NCBI GenBank assembly: GCA_023313575.1
Contig: JAJTTP010000027.1
Location: 62,001 to 126,000, forward strand
Direction of reading: 5' to 3'
Length of the DNA: 64,000 nucleotides
Source of the DNA: Eutypella sp. D-1
Taxonomy: Eukaryota > Ascomycota > Sordariomycetes > Xylariales > Diatrypaceae
Shown here one piece after another: positions 34,258-46,170 of this stretch. Every line of letters starts with the position of its first letter. The first letter of the stretch is position 1. The notes under the pieces are model-generated. The model did no database searches. It had not been told where the DNA came from and worked only from the letters and a program-made list of their open reading frames with translations. The translations under genes were made by a program, and so were the position numbers.

Positions 34258-36540
34258 CCTACTGAACGTTCCAGAATGCGTTCATTTTCACTGCCAAATT
34301 CACGCTGTAAGGGAAGTATCAGTAATGTAGGGTCTAGTAGGCGGGGTTATATCCCAGGATCCATCCTATCAAATAGTGTAAATACATACAAAAGTCCGGG
34401 TACACTCAACCTCCTACCAGCCCAGCCACCCTTTCTCTTTTTTCCTCCCCGAAGTCTACCTCCATCAAAGTTCCCACATATAATACACATTCGCGTTTAA
34501 CTGGCTGGCGGAGATCCTCTTTGTTTCGGTCTGCCGGAGTAGTGTCCGAAGCCCGGTCCGTCCGCGCATTGTAAAGCCCTTCCAGTCTCTCTCTCTACCT
34601 CCAGGCAGCCCTTTCTTCTCTGCGGAGTAGAGAAACGCCCGCTACGCGCTGGATCAGCCAGAACATTTCTTAATCCGGTACTCCGTTCCCTTGGGCCATT
34701 TTCTTTTCTTGCCTTTTTTTTCTTTTTTGCAGAAGAAATGTTCCTCTTCCCGTTCCTTAGCACCAATATCAGAAACGAATATTATTATTAATGCCTTCCT
34801 ACAATTGCCTACTTATCTCACCCACCACCACCTTACTAGTAGTATACTAATCCACCCGCTCGTTTCCTGCCCGCCCGCCCCTCCTTTAAAAAAATTCAAG
34901 GAGAGAGCGAATAGGCGACAGTCCCTCTCTCCTCCCATCCCCTCCCCCGTGCATGCGCAACAAATACGTTTCGTTTCGAATTGAAACAGCGCGGCCTATC
35001 CGCGCGGGGGGAAAGACTGGCGAAGAGGACGGGATGAGAAGAGAAAGAAAGATGCCAATGAGGACAAAAATCACCACGTACGTTAACTTAAGCCAGCCTG
35101 TGAGGTCTGAACACGGGGGCCTGCCTTCCTCTTACTACATAGGTATGTAGGCACACTCACTCCATTCGGGGCAATTATTAGTTTCCCAGTACGTAGTATC
35201 CGCTTCGCGGGGTGGGATGGTTTGAAAGGTAGTTGAAAAAAAAGTCAGGTCATCCGCTGCCAATCTATGTACGCAATTAAAAGATACTGACTATCGGTCC
35301 GTTGTTGTCCCTTTCTGGGGTCCCATTTATGGAGGGGGGGGGGGGGGTGTCCAGGGATAGAATGGGGATGTAGAGCATAATAATAATATCTACCTATCTA
35401 AGGTAGACGTGTGCGGTAGGTAAGTGTTAAAAGTGTTAAGTGTATTTATTACGAGGTATAAGTAGAATATCTATCTAGAAGGAAAAGTTGCATGGCAGGA
35501 CATGGATGGTAGCGAACGGGCTAGCCATGCACTCCAAGTCACCTTGCGCCGAAATCGAACCACGAGGGAAAATCGCAGGAATTGCTTCTTTCTCTCTTCT
35601 CTCTCACTCTCCCCTAAGCTCGTCCATCTACACTAGACAGAGGGGAGAGGGGGGGTCTGAGGGAAGAGGCAGTGAGCGGCAGAGACAGAGAGACAGAAAG
35701 AGGAAGGAGATAGACCTGCCACTCTAACGAAAGTAACTCGGTGGTTCGGGGCGGTTTTGGGGTTTGTGCAGAATGTGCCGTCTGCAACACACACATGTCT
35801 GTCTGGATGCGCCGAAACGAAGATGCGGAACTTCTCTCTCGGGGCGCCTAGGCGCGCTGTGTGCGCTTGCAAAAAAAGGACGAACCACAGACCAAAGAGA
35901 GAGAAGATCCCGGCCCCAAAGGAAGGGGGTTCCCGCGTTCTAGGCCTCCATCGAATCTGCCGTTAGCCGAATCATCTCGCACGCGCGACGCGCCATGTCG
36001 TCATAGTCTCGCCTGCTCTTAATTTCCCTATTTTAGGGCTTGACAACCCTTGCCAAAAAAGAACAAACCCTGGTAAGGGCCTGGGCTGGGCAAGGCCGAT
36101 GCGCCTTGATAGGGCGATAGGCTAATTCCGTCGTCCAAGCCTTCTCTCGTGCAGCAAAAAGCAAGAAGCAACAAGCAAAAGCATGAAGCAAACGCACGCA
36201 CGCACCTAAGCAAACGTCGGCCGGTGGGGGCCAATCCACCCGCTGGGGATTCCGAGATGTCACTCGCGGTGTGACATACAGGCATATTGCACATCAATAG
36301 GAGAGGATGCTTGCAAATGTCAGATCATTCAATTGTTCGCAATACCTTGACAGCCATGTTTTTATGATCAGCTAGCTATGTAGAGACCTTCAAAGCTTTC
36401 CGAAATATGCATCAGCTAATTAGCTAGAGCTGATGCGGGTCACATTCTCCGTCTTAGTCAACTTCGAAGCAAAGCATTACCCTCCATCTCTCTCCCGCGT
36501 TGATCCGGCCAAAGAATAGGGGTTGTGCTGATCTATCTCT

Positions 36541-37983
36541 TCACGCAGTTTTTTGGCTCATGCCCCCTGAATCTCGTTGTCGTACCCAGCATAATTCAAT
36601 TTTCTCTGGTTTCTTGGGGTTAAGTGTGATCTCCCGTAGCTGCCACTCGTTCTCCATGACAAGGCAGACTGGGTCGATGGTCGGGACTCGCTCCTGTTTG
36701 ACTTCGGCTTCTATAGTAGGCAGAACGTTTCGGTTCCATAGCCAGTATTTTTCGTAAACTCTATCCCCTCGTGTGTCAAGTTTGAATCCCTTTTCCATGT
36801 ATGCCTTTGCCTGCCTCAGTACCGAGCGTAATTCATTGATTGTTTGCTGTTGTGAGGAGCGCTTTTGTGTTCGGGGATAGAGTCCCCCATTGGGACACTT
36901 CTCCATATTGGCCAGATATCTCTCCCATTGGTGAGTTTCTTCTGCCGAGGACCTTGTTTTGTCGGCTTTGAGTAATGTCGTAATCCGATTCGACTGGTCC
37001 TTCTCGTATGGATCTATAAGAACCACGGGGTCTTCGACTTTAAGAATCCCTTTCAGATCTATCGGAACGCGGGTCGGGTACACGAAGGTGTAAGTCGCGA
37101 ATGATATATGCTGCAAATTCGGGAAGATCTCCGTGGACCCATACATGAGAAGAGGATTGCCAAAGGAGAAATTGGAACCAAATGAGTTCTCACGCAGCAC
37201 CACCTTCCTGGCTAGGGTTGTGAATTACCGCAGATTTCGTATGAAATCTGAAAATCCGACTTCGGAGGGAATTTTCTCCGACTCAAGTAATCTCCTTAAG
37301 AGGTTGTATTTGTCAGGACAGAATAGAGCAGCGCACCAGGTTGGGTGGAACATTCCCCCCTCGAGCTGCATTGTCTCCCCGATTGGAACAGTATCAATAA
37401 ATAAATAGTCTCGGTCTGGATTGAACCACGTGTGGGAAGGGGGCGGAACTGTAAGCTGGCTCTCTGGGGCTCCTAGCCATCTCAGTGCGGCAAAGCACGA
37501 GTCCAGGGGCTCGTAAAGCATCTGACGGTATCGTTCTCGGGCAAAGTGATAGGCTTCCCGGCATGTACAGGCGATGGCCGGTGGAGGTAACGGCCTCATA
37601 CCGATGTAAGGGACTTTTACTAGTCCCTCCGGATGGAACATGAGTACCCGGCTAGGGAAGGAGGCTTCGTAAATCATAAGTCGTACCTCCGCTGGGAGTT
37701 TGAAAAGGTAAAACTTGGAGCGTGGTGTATCATTATTGCCTCCTGGTACGGCCGAATTTTGGCATTGATCTCTGCTCTCAGTCTGGTTACTTGATGCGGC
37801 AACTACATCGCCCAGCTTCCGAATTTCTTCAAGAACCTCGTCAACTGTTACGATGTTCTGCTTCTGGGTACTGCTTTTGCCGACGCTACGAGGATTCTGT
37901 CTATGTGGCTGGACAGATCGTATTTCCTTCATGATACGGCTCAGCGTCTGCTGCAAGAGATCCTCGTTGCTGGAGGAAGCCAT
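36541..37983 (-). pseudogene. 2EXR-domain protein gene interrupted by one in-frame stop
   Basis: Two open frames, 37983-37228 and 37224-36541, lie in the same frame, separated only by a TAA at 37227-37225. Read through, the segment FIRNLR-stop-FTTLARKVVL is continuous in character and the total is 480 codons. The first part starts MASSSNEDLLQQTL (ATG at 37983) and contains FYLFKLPAEVRLMIYEA, the signature of the fungal 2EXR domain (F-box-like start, tetratrico-like function unknown). Changing the stop to CAA would be a single C-to-T step at a CpA site, as in RIP. A very short intron removing the stop is unlikely: gtaattc...cctag would be only 17 nt. It may be a recent pseudogene, a strain-specific nonsense allele or a sequencing error. 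Confidence 0.7.
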
Positions 37984-40356
37984 GGTGCGGATGATGAAAT
38001 AGAGCGGGCACAACAGATGAAATGGGGTTGGTGTTAATCGTGATTAGCCTCGGCGCATGAAGACCGAGGTTGGGAAAAGTTTTGGTAGTCCGCACGTATG
38101 AAGGAATATGTAATCTTCTTGCCTTTAACAATGATCAGAACGGTTGAATGCATTAGTTTCGAAGGGTTGGGTGGGCAGGAGAGGTGGTGGGAGTCGAAGG
38201 GAAATTGGGGAAACTACTCCAGGTCTGGGGAGGTCAGTTGTCTACCGACCTAGGAGGGAGGGAGGGAGGTAGGTAGGTAGGTATAATTATGGGCAGTTGT
38301 TCATTTCAAAATAATATTTCTGGAGTTGCGGCTTCCTTCCTAACGTGACTATGAAATAGAAAGGAAGGGACTACCGTATACCTACCTCGGTATGGTAATG
38401 AAGAAACCACATATATCCTAGCTACCTAGGTTTTTTGTAGTAAATGGAAAACGTGAGTAGTTCTAGGTATGAAGTAATCTCTCAAGAGATCACCTCAGTG
38501 GTAGAAATAGGTACTGGCGTTTAATGTATAACGGTAATAGCCATTGGATACCTCATGACCTATCCATAGATTATCTATAAGTATCCCAACCTCGCGATGA
38601 CCCTATCATGATGGCCATTGCGACTGCAGTGGCATACCTAACCTCATCAAATTTCATTCTAGATGTATCGGGGATGCCTACCTGGGTTGGGATACACATC
38701 TAAGCAAACCTATTAGAGAATGAAAAAAACTCCTAAGGTTGAGCTGTCAGGAGCTACCTAGGGCAAGGGAATAACGTGACGCAACGGACATATTATCTTG
38801 GACTATCACGATCAGACGTCTTCAACGCGCTACTACTACGTTGAATCGAAAAAAAATATCTCATTACGTTTCCTACTTGCCATAGTAGAAATTTCAGGAG
38901 ACTATTAATGTAGGGTTCTTTCATTTTTGCTTAACTATAGAACCACCACCGACTAATATGGAAACCCCAAACAGCGTGTTGCCTTCTAATCTAATGACGG
39001 CAAGCTAAGGGGGGGAAATATCCCAGAACAGCTTCTCGTAATGTACGATAAGTAGCGGTTGCAAGCCATACCGCAAATATGCCGCTGCTGAATTTGATGA
39101 GGGCTTTAGTATATATAGCATTGAGCACTTTTCAACTATACTGAAACATGATACTACGCCAAAAGCAGGATCATCATTCCTCGCGATCGATAACCAGAAA
39201 GAGATATATAATCCAGTATCATGGGACCGATGAGAACTTGAACATTGGCGACTACCGATGTCCTTTGTCACGATACTTCGTCTGGCACCTGCTATTTGCC
39301 CAAAGTTCTCGAAATGACGTAGTATCTGACAAGGGGCCATATGCGTGTACGTGGTTCAACATCTTGCGTACCCGGGATGGGCCGCCCCTAATAGCTACCC
39401 AATACAAGTAAGCCCGCCGTGTTCCAATAAGACCTTGCCCGTTCCTGAACCGTAGTGGGACATCAAACCCACTCGAGCCAATGCATTCGGAGAAGGGGTA
39501 CGATGCTTTTGGGGCTATTCACGGATCGGGTTTCATCGAGAATCGAGCTATAATCTGGCTTGACATGGCATGAAGAGCACCCGATAATTACCTTGCAGCC
39601 CCAACTCATGTGCGTCTTCCATAAATCCGGGTTGACGCTTCTCTGTTATTACTCCCGATATTTCTGCTTTGTCTAATCCTTCCTGAAAATGCTGTAAGGA
39701 AGGGGAAAAGCACGATGGACAACGAATGCTACCCGAGACCCGATCGAGGTAAAGTCGTGTACAGCAGACTGGCTGGTCAACCAACGGCCTAAAGCAGCAT
39801 AAGAATTGGTGAGTTATGCTTGCATCGCCAGCGCATCCAAAAAAATGTTTTGGCGCGAGAGGGAGCTGCCGTGATGGGTCAATAACCGCGGTCGCTTCTT
39901 GAGATGATAGGCCGCAGCCGTGCCAGCTGGTCTCGTCCAGTGCTGGCCACGTCAACTCCAGCCAGACAAGAGGACATCCCTCCAAAATTTATATGGAGTA
40001 CAACATTAGTGGTCCAGTCCCAATCGCACCCTGTCGTCGCCCATCAGTTGCGCTCCGACGTCAAATCATCACCCACGATGATCGCTTGCAAATGGATCCA
40101 GACTCATAGCGACCACATGTCGCGAAAGAATAGGAAAAAGGAAGAAAAGGATACTTTGATTCAATAATGTATGTCTATAAAGTTGAAATCGTCTTGTTGG
40201 CCCCCTTTGCGCCGTTTCAGCGCTTTCATCTCATCCCCTGGATTGGTGTGTTCTATGTCGATTGCAGGCCTTCCTTTCCTTTTACCAAGTCTTATGTCGG
40301 AATTTTCGCTCACCTTCAAACTAGGCTGGTCCCGATAGTGGAATTAGTTGGGCACG
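37984..40356. other. Divergent intergenic region between the 2EXR gene and the AAA ATPase gene
   Basis: No gene was supported. A GGAG/GGTA tetranucleotide tract lies at 38253-38283. A minus-strand open frame at 39985-39548 is Cys-rich but matches nothing I know and has no clear start context. The rest is AT-rich single-copy-looking DNA. Confidence 0.35.
38253..38283. repeat. (GGAG)n(GTAG)n compound tetranucleotide repeat
   Basis: Three to four GGAG-type units run directly into four GGTA-type units on the plus strand, seen directly. Confidence 0.8.
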
Positions 40357-42972
40357 ATGCCTCGGAGCTATTCGTCGCCCTCATCGAGCGTCAGCAACTC
40401 GAGCCGCACCTCGACGAGCGTCACCTCCACAGGCGACACTTCCGGCGTGTCGAGAAAAGGGGCACTTGAGGTCCCCGAGAAGAGGCCCTTGAAGTATATT
40501 GCACCCGACTGGTTTCTCGCGCACAATACCAAATCCCCTGCTGAACTGGAGAATGAAGAACCTGCCATCGCCTTGTGTGACGAGGACCCTCCGAGCACGA
40601 GCTGTGTGAGAGACGAGCCCCAGGAACGCCAGCGCAACCAGCAGTCCCGTTTCGATGATGACTGGGCTGGATACTATGTCCACAATGACCTCTATGCAGA
40701 GCTGCTGGATATTACAGCATCAGCCTTCGTGCGGGACCCCAAAGGCCGGCTAGCCCTGTACAGGCACGGTGTTGCCCTCCGCTCAACCGCCAAGGGCGGA
40801 AGCGAGTTCCTTGATGAGGTTGTCCTCCAGATGGCCAAGGATTTAGGGGTAACGCTCGTGTCAGTCAGCTTAGAGGATATCGAGGACTTAGGATGGGAAT
40901 TCGACCACCAGGAACAGGAGCTGGACCCGGTGAACGACGCGTCGATTGAGAAAGGACCTGAACCGGAGCGCGAGTTTTGGGAAGACCCGGCCTTGCATTA
41001 CTTCACGGCTGACAGTCAACAGGAGGAAAAGGAAGCGACCTGGAACCGGTGCAAGAGAGCATTCACGGCCATCCTAGATGCCCCTAGACAGAAAGCGGAG
41101 ATTTTGGGACCCTCATCGGAAGCATACCCAGGATTGGCAGATGTAACAACCAAGAGACCATTCTTGCTCTACTTTCGCGACGTGAAGCGGATGGAGGACA
41201 TCGAAAGGAATTGCAGCTTCCTTCACCGCCTACAGGATTTTGTGGAGGAGAGGCGAAGGTCTGGCGAGCCCATCGTCCTCGTGTCTGCTTTCTCCCACGG
41301 GGGTACCCCAGATGAGCACGCTTCAACCTCGCCACTATGCCCATGGATGCCATGCCACTGCGACTGCTGGATCTGTGAGTGTCAGTGTAGCAAGCGCGGC
41401 TACCAATCCCTCGCGTGTGAGCCCCAGCGGATTAGGGGCATGCTAGGCTCCAAGAAAGACCCGATCATCACCTTGACACCATCCAAGGTAACCGAGAAGA
41501 TGCTGGAGAAACACCAGAGGAAAGGAGAAGGTGTTCCCGCCGAGTACCTTAACTTGAGACGCCTCCAGCGTGCCCTACGCTTGGAAATTCCACATCTCTT
41601 CGCACAGGGTGCCCTTTACCCAGTCATCGACTGGTCGGAAAAGCTTGGCACAAACCCTCCAGACGAAACGACCTGGTCGATGCCGGAAATCGAGAGAGCC
41701 ACAGCCCAGATTATCGGCAGGGCTTGGCGGCGACCCCAGCTCGAGCTCGACGACGTTCGCACAGTTCTTCGTCGCATGAAGCTCCTCAAGGGTGATAATC
41801 CTCGGGGAGGAGAGCCCACTCTGAGAGCCAACGGTAATATGATGGAGCAGAAGTCGTCGGCTTGGGCAAAGAGGATGAGAGACGTTAGAGCACAGTGTAA
41901 TTCACATGAAGAGGCTCTTCTATCGTGCGTTATCAATCCGGGTATGTTAATGCGTCGCCCCTAACGTCGAATATGGACTAAGCTTGTAGCAGATGACCTT
42001 CAGTCCACGTATGACGATGTGGTCATGAACCCAGAGGTCAAGCAGACCATCAAACACTTGGTCTTCCGGTCTCAATTTATGCCGGAGGCCACCCCGCACA
42101 ATCTCCTATCGCAGGTCAAGATTAAAGGCGCTCTGTTATATGGCCCTCCAGGCACGGGTAAGACACACCTGGGTAGGGCTCTGGCCAAGGACTCGGGGGC
42201 AACGATGCTCGCCATCGACTGCGCGGCCATGAATTCGCAGTGGGTAGGGGAGACGGAGAAGTACATCCGGGCGGCGTTCTCACTCGCCGCCAAGCTTTCC
42301 CCATGCATACTATTCATCGATGAGGTAGACTCGCTATTCTACCACCGCCGCTTCAACGACAAGCCCTGGGAGCGTAGCGCCATCACGCAGTTCTTGACGG
42401 AGATGGACGGGCTAGAGCAGAGGGCGGGCGCGCCCTTCGTTATGGTTGCCACGAACCGGCCCATGGACCTCGACGATGCCTTCCTCCGCCGGCTACCGCA
42501 GAAGATACCTCTGGGGCTGCCAGATCTCCAGTCGCGCTCTAGGATCCTGCGTTTGTTCCTCGGTGACGAGGACCTGGATCCACTCGTCAATCTTGATACC
42601 ATCGCGATGCTGACCGAGGGCTACACCGGCTCCGACCTGCGCAACCTATGCGCGGAGGCAGCGCTCCTCTGGACCATCGAACAGGCGCAGTCAACACCCC
42701 CAGCCAAGAGTAACAAAGCTGGAGGAGGTGGCGAGGAGCCCGCAGCCGCTGACCCCCAAGGTCCAGTCAAACTTTGCCTCACCAAGCCGCACTTCGCGAA
42801 AGCGCTGGCGAAAATCAGGCCGACGGTATCGAGGGCTGCCCTAGGCGACCTGAATAGATTCACACGCCGCTTCACCCCGGCGGCTCCTAAAGGGAATCCG
42901 GGGGCGCTGAAGGGGAACCCGAACCCCCCGGCAGCCCCGAAAGGACATCCAATTCATCCGAGCTGTCTCTAA
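40357..42972 (+). CDS. AAA-family ATPase with N-terminal cysteine cluster
   Basis: ATP-driven remodelling protein of unknown substrate. Two exons, 40357-41941 and 41990-42972, with a 48-bp intron (gtatgt...cctaac...gtag), give 855 residues. The C-terminal AAA module is canonical: Walker A GPPGTGKT 580-587, pore-like SQWVGETEKYIRAAF, Walker B ILFIDEVD 636-642, sensor-1 MVATNRP, arginine fingers in AFLRRLPQKI, and sensor-2 region GYTGSDLRNLCAEAALL. This resembles the Msp1/spastin/fidgetin meiotic clade. The 530-residue N-terminal part has a segment like a degenerate Walker B region (PFLLYFRDVKRMEDIERN) directly followed by eight cysteines between about 328 and 354 (CPWMPCHCDCWICECQC and on). 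The C-terminal tail has three KGNP/KGHP repeats. The start is the first ATG of the frame. Localisation is not evident; there is no clear transmembrane segment. Confidence 0.85.
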
Positions 42973-43956
42973 CGTTAGCTGACACCAGGTAAATGTTATT
43001 TTCGCATGGCTTATAGGGAGTTTGGGGTGATGACGTTGGAATAGATGAGGGTGTTACCTGTATCTTATCTGCTCACATGCCTTGACGGCCATTTTTTCCT
43101 TTGTCTACATATACCCCTGACGGTTATTTCCTTTGTTTTCACATGCCTCGACGGCGCCCTATTTTCTATGTATATGGTCTTTCTAGCGAGAATTTCATCA
43201 TTGAGCCTGTTATAAGAATCTGAAGACTCTTCCATGAAGTGAATTGCTCGACTGCAGAAGAATGAGAATCTGAAGTGAGTTGAAGTAGCTTTCGTCGTCC
43301 TTGACGGATCTAATGCTGACCTCGTCTCCAAAGTCGACACTGTCGTATGGTCCGGTTAAACAATTGTAATTCGTCCTAGAATGGTGCATGTCCCGGCGAT
43401 GAATTCAGAGCGCGATGATTCTTATCACTTGCCTACAAAGCAATTACATCGTGACACGACATGGCTCGCGAATCAAATCGCACGTACTCATTGGCAAAAT
43501 GTAGAAAAAAGGGGATATGCAGTAATTTTAGAGATGCATGGCTTTGACGACTCTCGCCCTTACGCTTACAAGCCACCTCGCCTCAAAGGCATGCACGAAG
43601 TAACCCAACATGACCCTGTCTAATTCCCCTTATCGGCCTATTATAAGCGCCCACAAAAAGGGGTTCATTGTCTTGGCCCGAGCTGAATCCCACCCTTTGT
43701 CCCGGTCAACACGTCGTTTTTTTGTCCACTCCCCCGTTTCGCCGGCGCTTGTCAGCCACTCGTTTCAGCTCACATCCCACAAAGGGGCATTCTCGCAATC
43801 CAGCACCCCCCGGAGGTCATGGCGACTCGAGGGGAGGAAGCCACTGGATTTCCCATAAAGGGGCGGTGGTTCCCGCAATTTTATGAAGGTAATTGTTTCC
43901 TCCCATCCCGTTTCTTACGCAGGAACGAAAAACAGCATCAATAAACAACTTCCACA
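42973..43956. other. Promoter region of the DUF1996-WSC gene
   Basis: A 14-16 bp direct repeat cacatgcctYgacggc occurs near 43075 and 43143. Three AAAGGGG or AAGGGG words occur near 43657, 43781 and 43855. An open frame 43381-43623 encodes an unremarkable 80-residue peptide without known motifs and is not called as a gene. Confidence 0.4.
43650..43865 (+). promoter_or_regulatory. Three STRE-like AGGGG elements
   Basis: AGGGG preceded by a short A-run occurs three times within 200 bp (near 43659, 43783 and 43857), in similar local contexts (cacaaaaagggg, cacaaaggggc, cataaaggggc), 100-300 bp before the ATG at 43957. AGGGG is the stress-response element bound by Msn2/4-type zinc fingers in yeast and their homologues in filamentous fungi. 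Function here is inferred. Confidence 0.4.
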
Positions 43957-45559
43957 ATGTCGAAAAAACTAACAACATATTGCAGAAAGGCGCTTCTGGC
44001 GAGCGGGCTCCTGGCGGCAGCGGCACCGGGCGCGCATGCCTTCTGGCGGCTCCCGTGCGCGGCGCCGGTGGTGGTGGAGCGGGCGGACCCGATCGAGCAG
44101 CCCGGTGAGGTGAGCCGGCACTTGCACACAGTGATGGGATCGAACGCGTTCAACTTCACCATGGACTTCGCGTCGACGCAGCGGGCGTCGTGCTCGACTT
44201 GCAAGGCGAAGGAGGACCTCAGCAGCTACTGGGTCCCGAGCCTGTACTACCGGGCCGAGAACGGGAGCTTCGTGCCCGTGGAGCAAACCGGCGGCATCCT
44301 CGTCTACTACCTGCAGCGGACGGACCCGAAGGACCCGGAAGCCGGCAGTGGGCTCCTCGCCTTCCCCGAGGGCTTCCGCATGATCGCCGGCAGCGCCACT
44401 AGAAGAAACAAGACCAGCTTCGCCGAGGGCCAGACCCAGAGTCCCGCCTCGTTCGTGTGCCTCGGCGTCGACGGGCCCCACACCCCCGAGATGCCGCCCC
44501 ATAACTGTCCCGGCGGCCTGCGCGCCCAGATCACCTTCCCCTCGTGCTGGGACGGCACCAACGTCGACTCACCTGACCATAAAAGCCACGTAGTATACCC
44601 CAGCGGCATGGACACCGGCTTCTGCCCGCCGAGCCACCCCAAGCGCCTCGTTCAGATCTTCTACGAAGTCGTGTGGGAGGTCGATGCGTTCAAAGATATG
44701 TGGTACGGCGACCACCAACCTTTCGTCTTCTCTAACGGGTATGTATCCCCCCCCGCCCCCCGCCACCCAAGTTATTTATATCCTTCCTCATTCTCTGATT
44801 CCATTTCTTACTAACATTCTCTCGAAAACTAGTGACCCTGACGGCTATGGCTACCACGGCGACTTCCTGAACGGATGGCACGTGCCAACACTACAGAAGG
44901 CCGTTGACGAATGCACGGCAGAGAGCGGGGTGATCGAAGAATGCGGCGCATTCACCTTCCGCACCGATGACGAGATGAACTCGTGTCGGGTACTCCCGCG
45001 CGTCCACGAGGCCGTAACCGGTGTTCTCCCCGCTCTTCCAGGCTGCAACCCGATCCAGTCCGGGCCTGAGGAAGCCGCGGTCCACGCCAACGGCGCTACA
45101 TGCGACGCGCGCTCCGACGCCGACGCCGGCGGCCCTAACCCCGCAACACCCGCAATGGCGACCGAGATCGGGGACCCGGTACTCCCCTTCACGGACGTGA
45201 CAAAGTCGCTTGGGTGGCGATTCGCGGCGTGCGCGCTGGACCCGCAGGGCTCAACGCGGACGCTGGACGGGGCGTCCGACCGACGGCCCGATATGACGGT
45301 GGACTCGTGCGTGGCGTTCTGCGACGGCGGCGGGTTCCGTTTTGCAGGGCTCGAGAACAGCGAGGAGTGCTACTGTGGCAACACCGCCGTCGCCTCCGAC
45401 CGCCTGCCTGCTCCGGGCCTCCTCGGCCGCTGCGACTTGTTTACCTGCGGTGGAAACGCCACCCAGTTCTGTGGCGGATCCGCCGAGGTCGGTGTCTATG
45501 AGAAGTGTGATGGTGGCGCTGGTGCCGGATGTAAGAATATGGAGTTGCCTGACCTGTGA
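43957..45559 (+). CDS. Secreted DUF1996 and WSC-domain protein
   Basis: Predicted extracellular or cell-wall protein. Two exons, 43957-44738 and 44833-45559 (intron 94 bp, gtatgt...aactag), give 502 residues. A signal peptide is plausible: basic start MSKKLTTYCRKA, hydrophobic LLASGLLAAAAPG, cleavage near AHA-FW. The DUF1996 domain occupies about 45-300: HLHTVMGSNAFN, STCKAKEDLSSYW, FPSCWDGTNVDSPDHKSHV, YPSGMDTGFCPPSHP and the terminal DPDGYGYHGDFLNGW, which spans the splice. A WSC carbohydrate-binding domain lies at about 405-490 with regular cysteines (CVAFCDGGGFRFAGLE; ECYCGN; CGGNATQFCGG). DUF1996-WSC proteins are common in plant-associated and wood-decay ascomycetes; no enzymatic activity is established for most of them. 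Confidence 0.9.
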
Positions 45560-46170
45560 ACCTGGGTCGGTGAGGCGACGAAGAGTATAAAGATGAATGC
45601 GTTGGGGATCAAGTGCTAACAGCAATGCACTTATGCTTATCATGTATAATGAATGTATGTCTATGTTATAGTTTCCCCGTGAATAGATATCTATCTGACT
45701 TAAGGCTAGTGTGGAAGCAAACCAAAGCCACAGAAACGAGTGTCCCGAAGCCTGAGTCCAGGCTTGTTTCTAGTGCGATTGAGCCCCTAAGTGTTCTAGA
45801 GGCAGCTGAGCGATAGAGTCTGGAATCGACGACAGAACTAGTACGCCTTCTGCAACCAGCTTCATTTCTCATGTCTATTCACTTGGCTGGGGAAAAAAAT
45901 CTCAATGTGGTAGCTCGAGTATATCAAAGCTTATTTATGCCTTTATCTCGGTCGTATTCATATTCATGGATATATAACTATCCGTCTCGTAACGCTGTGT
46001 GTGATCATATCCTGATACACAAACCCCCATCCAGACCAATTCCCGGAAAAAATCAACATGTCCCACGCTCAAAGGTTAAAATGATAAAAGAATGTTCCAA
46101 ACTCGCTTATTTTTTCTTTCGTGTCTTCTTTGTCCTTCACGATGCAAACCGTACTAAATCTCGCCCGAGC
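45560..46170. other. Convergent 3' region
   Basis: Between the plus-strand DUF1996-WSC gene and the minus-strand inositol oxygenase gene. AT-rich with no gene seen; it presumably holds both 3' ends. Confidence 0.4.

Larger units (their letters stand above)
31707..36540. other. Gene-poor 4.8-kb region
   Basis: I could not support any protein gene, tRNA or intact transposon. Contents seen: five AAGAC units (31878-31902), degenerate GTGATG repeats (about 32340-32455), degenerate GCGTAAATG repeats (about 32600-32675), a CT run (about 33459-33473), homopolymers (T near 33957, G near 35333) and two copies of TACCTAGGTA, at 32865 and 34244, the second inside an 18-bp perfect palindrome (34240-34257). 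Open frames are short and of low-complexity composition. Lineage-specific noncoding transcripts cannot be excluded. Confidence 0.45.

Noticed and set aside
37211..37227. A 17-nt intron (gtaattc...cctag) removing the 2EXR stop codon
   Set aside because: Far too short for spliceosomal excision and has no branch site; 17 nt would also break the frame.
37410..37428. B-box-like sequence (reverse complement ggttcaatcc)
   Set aside because: It encodes the WFNPD stretch of the 2EXR frame and has no flanking tRNA arms.
39548..39985. Minus-strand 145-codon Cys-containing frame
   Set aside because: No signal peptide, no regular cysteine spacing and no known domain; not enough to call a gene.
43381..43623. 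80-codon open frame
   Set aside because: No homologous motif, weak start context and promoter-like surroundings; length is compatible with chance.
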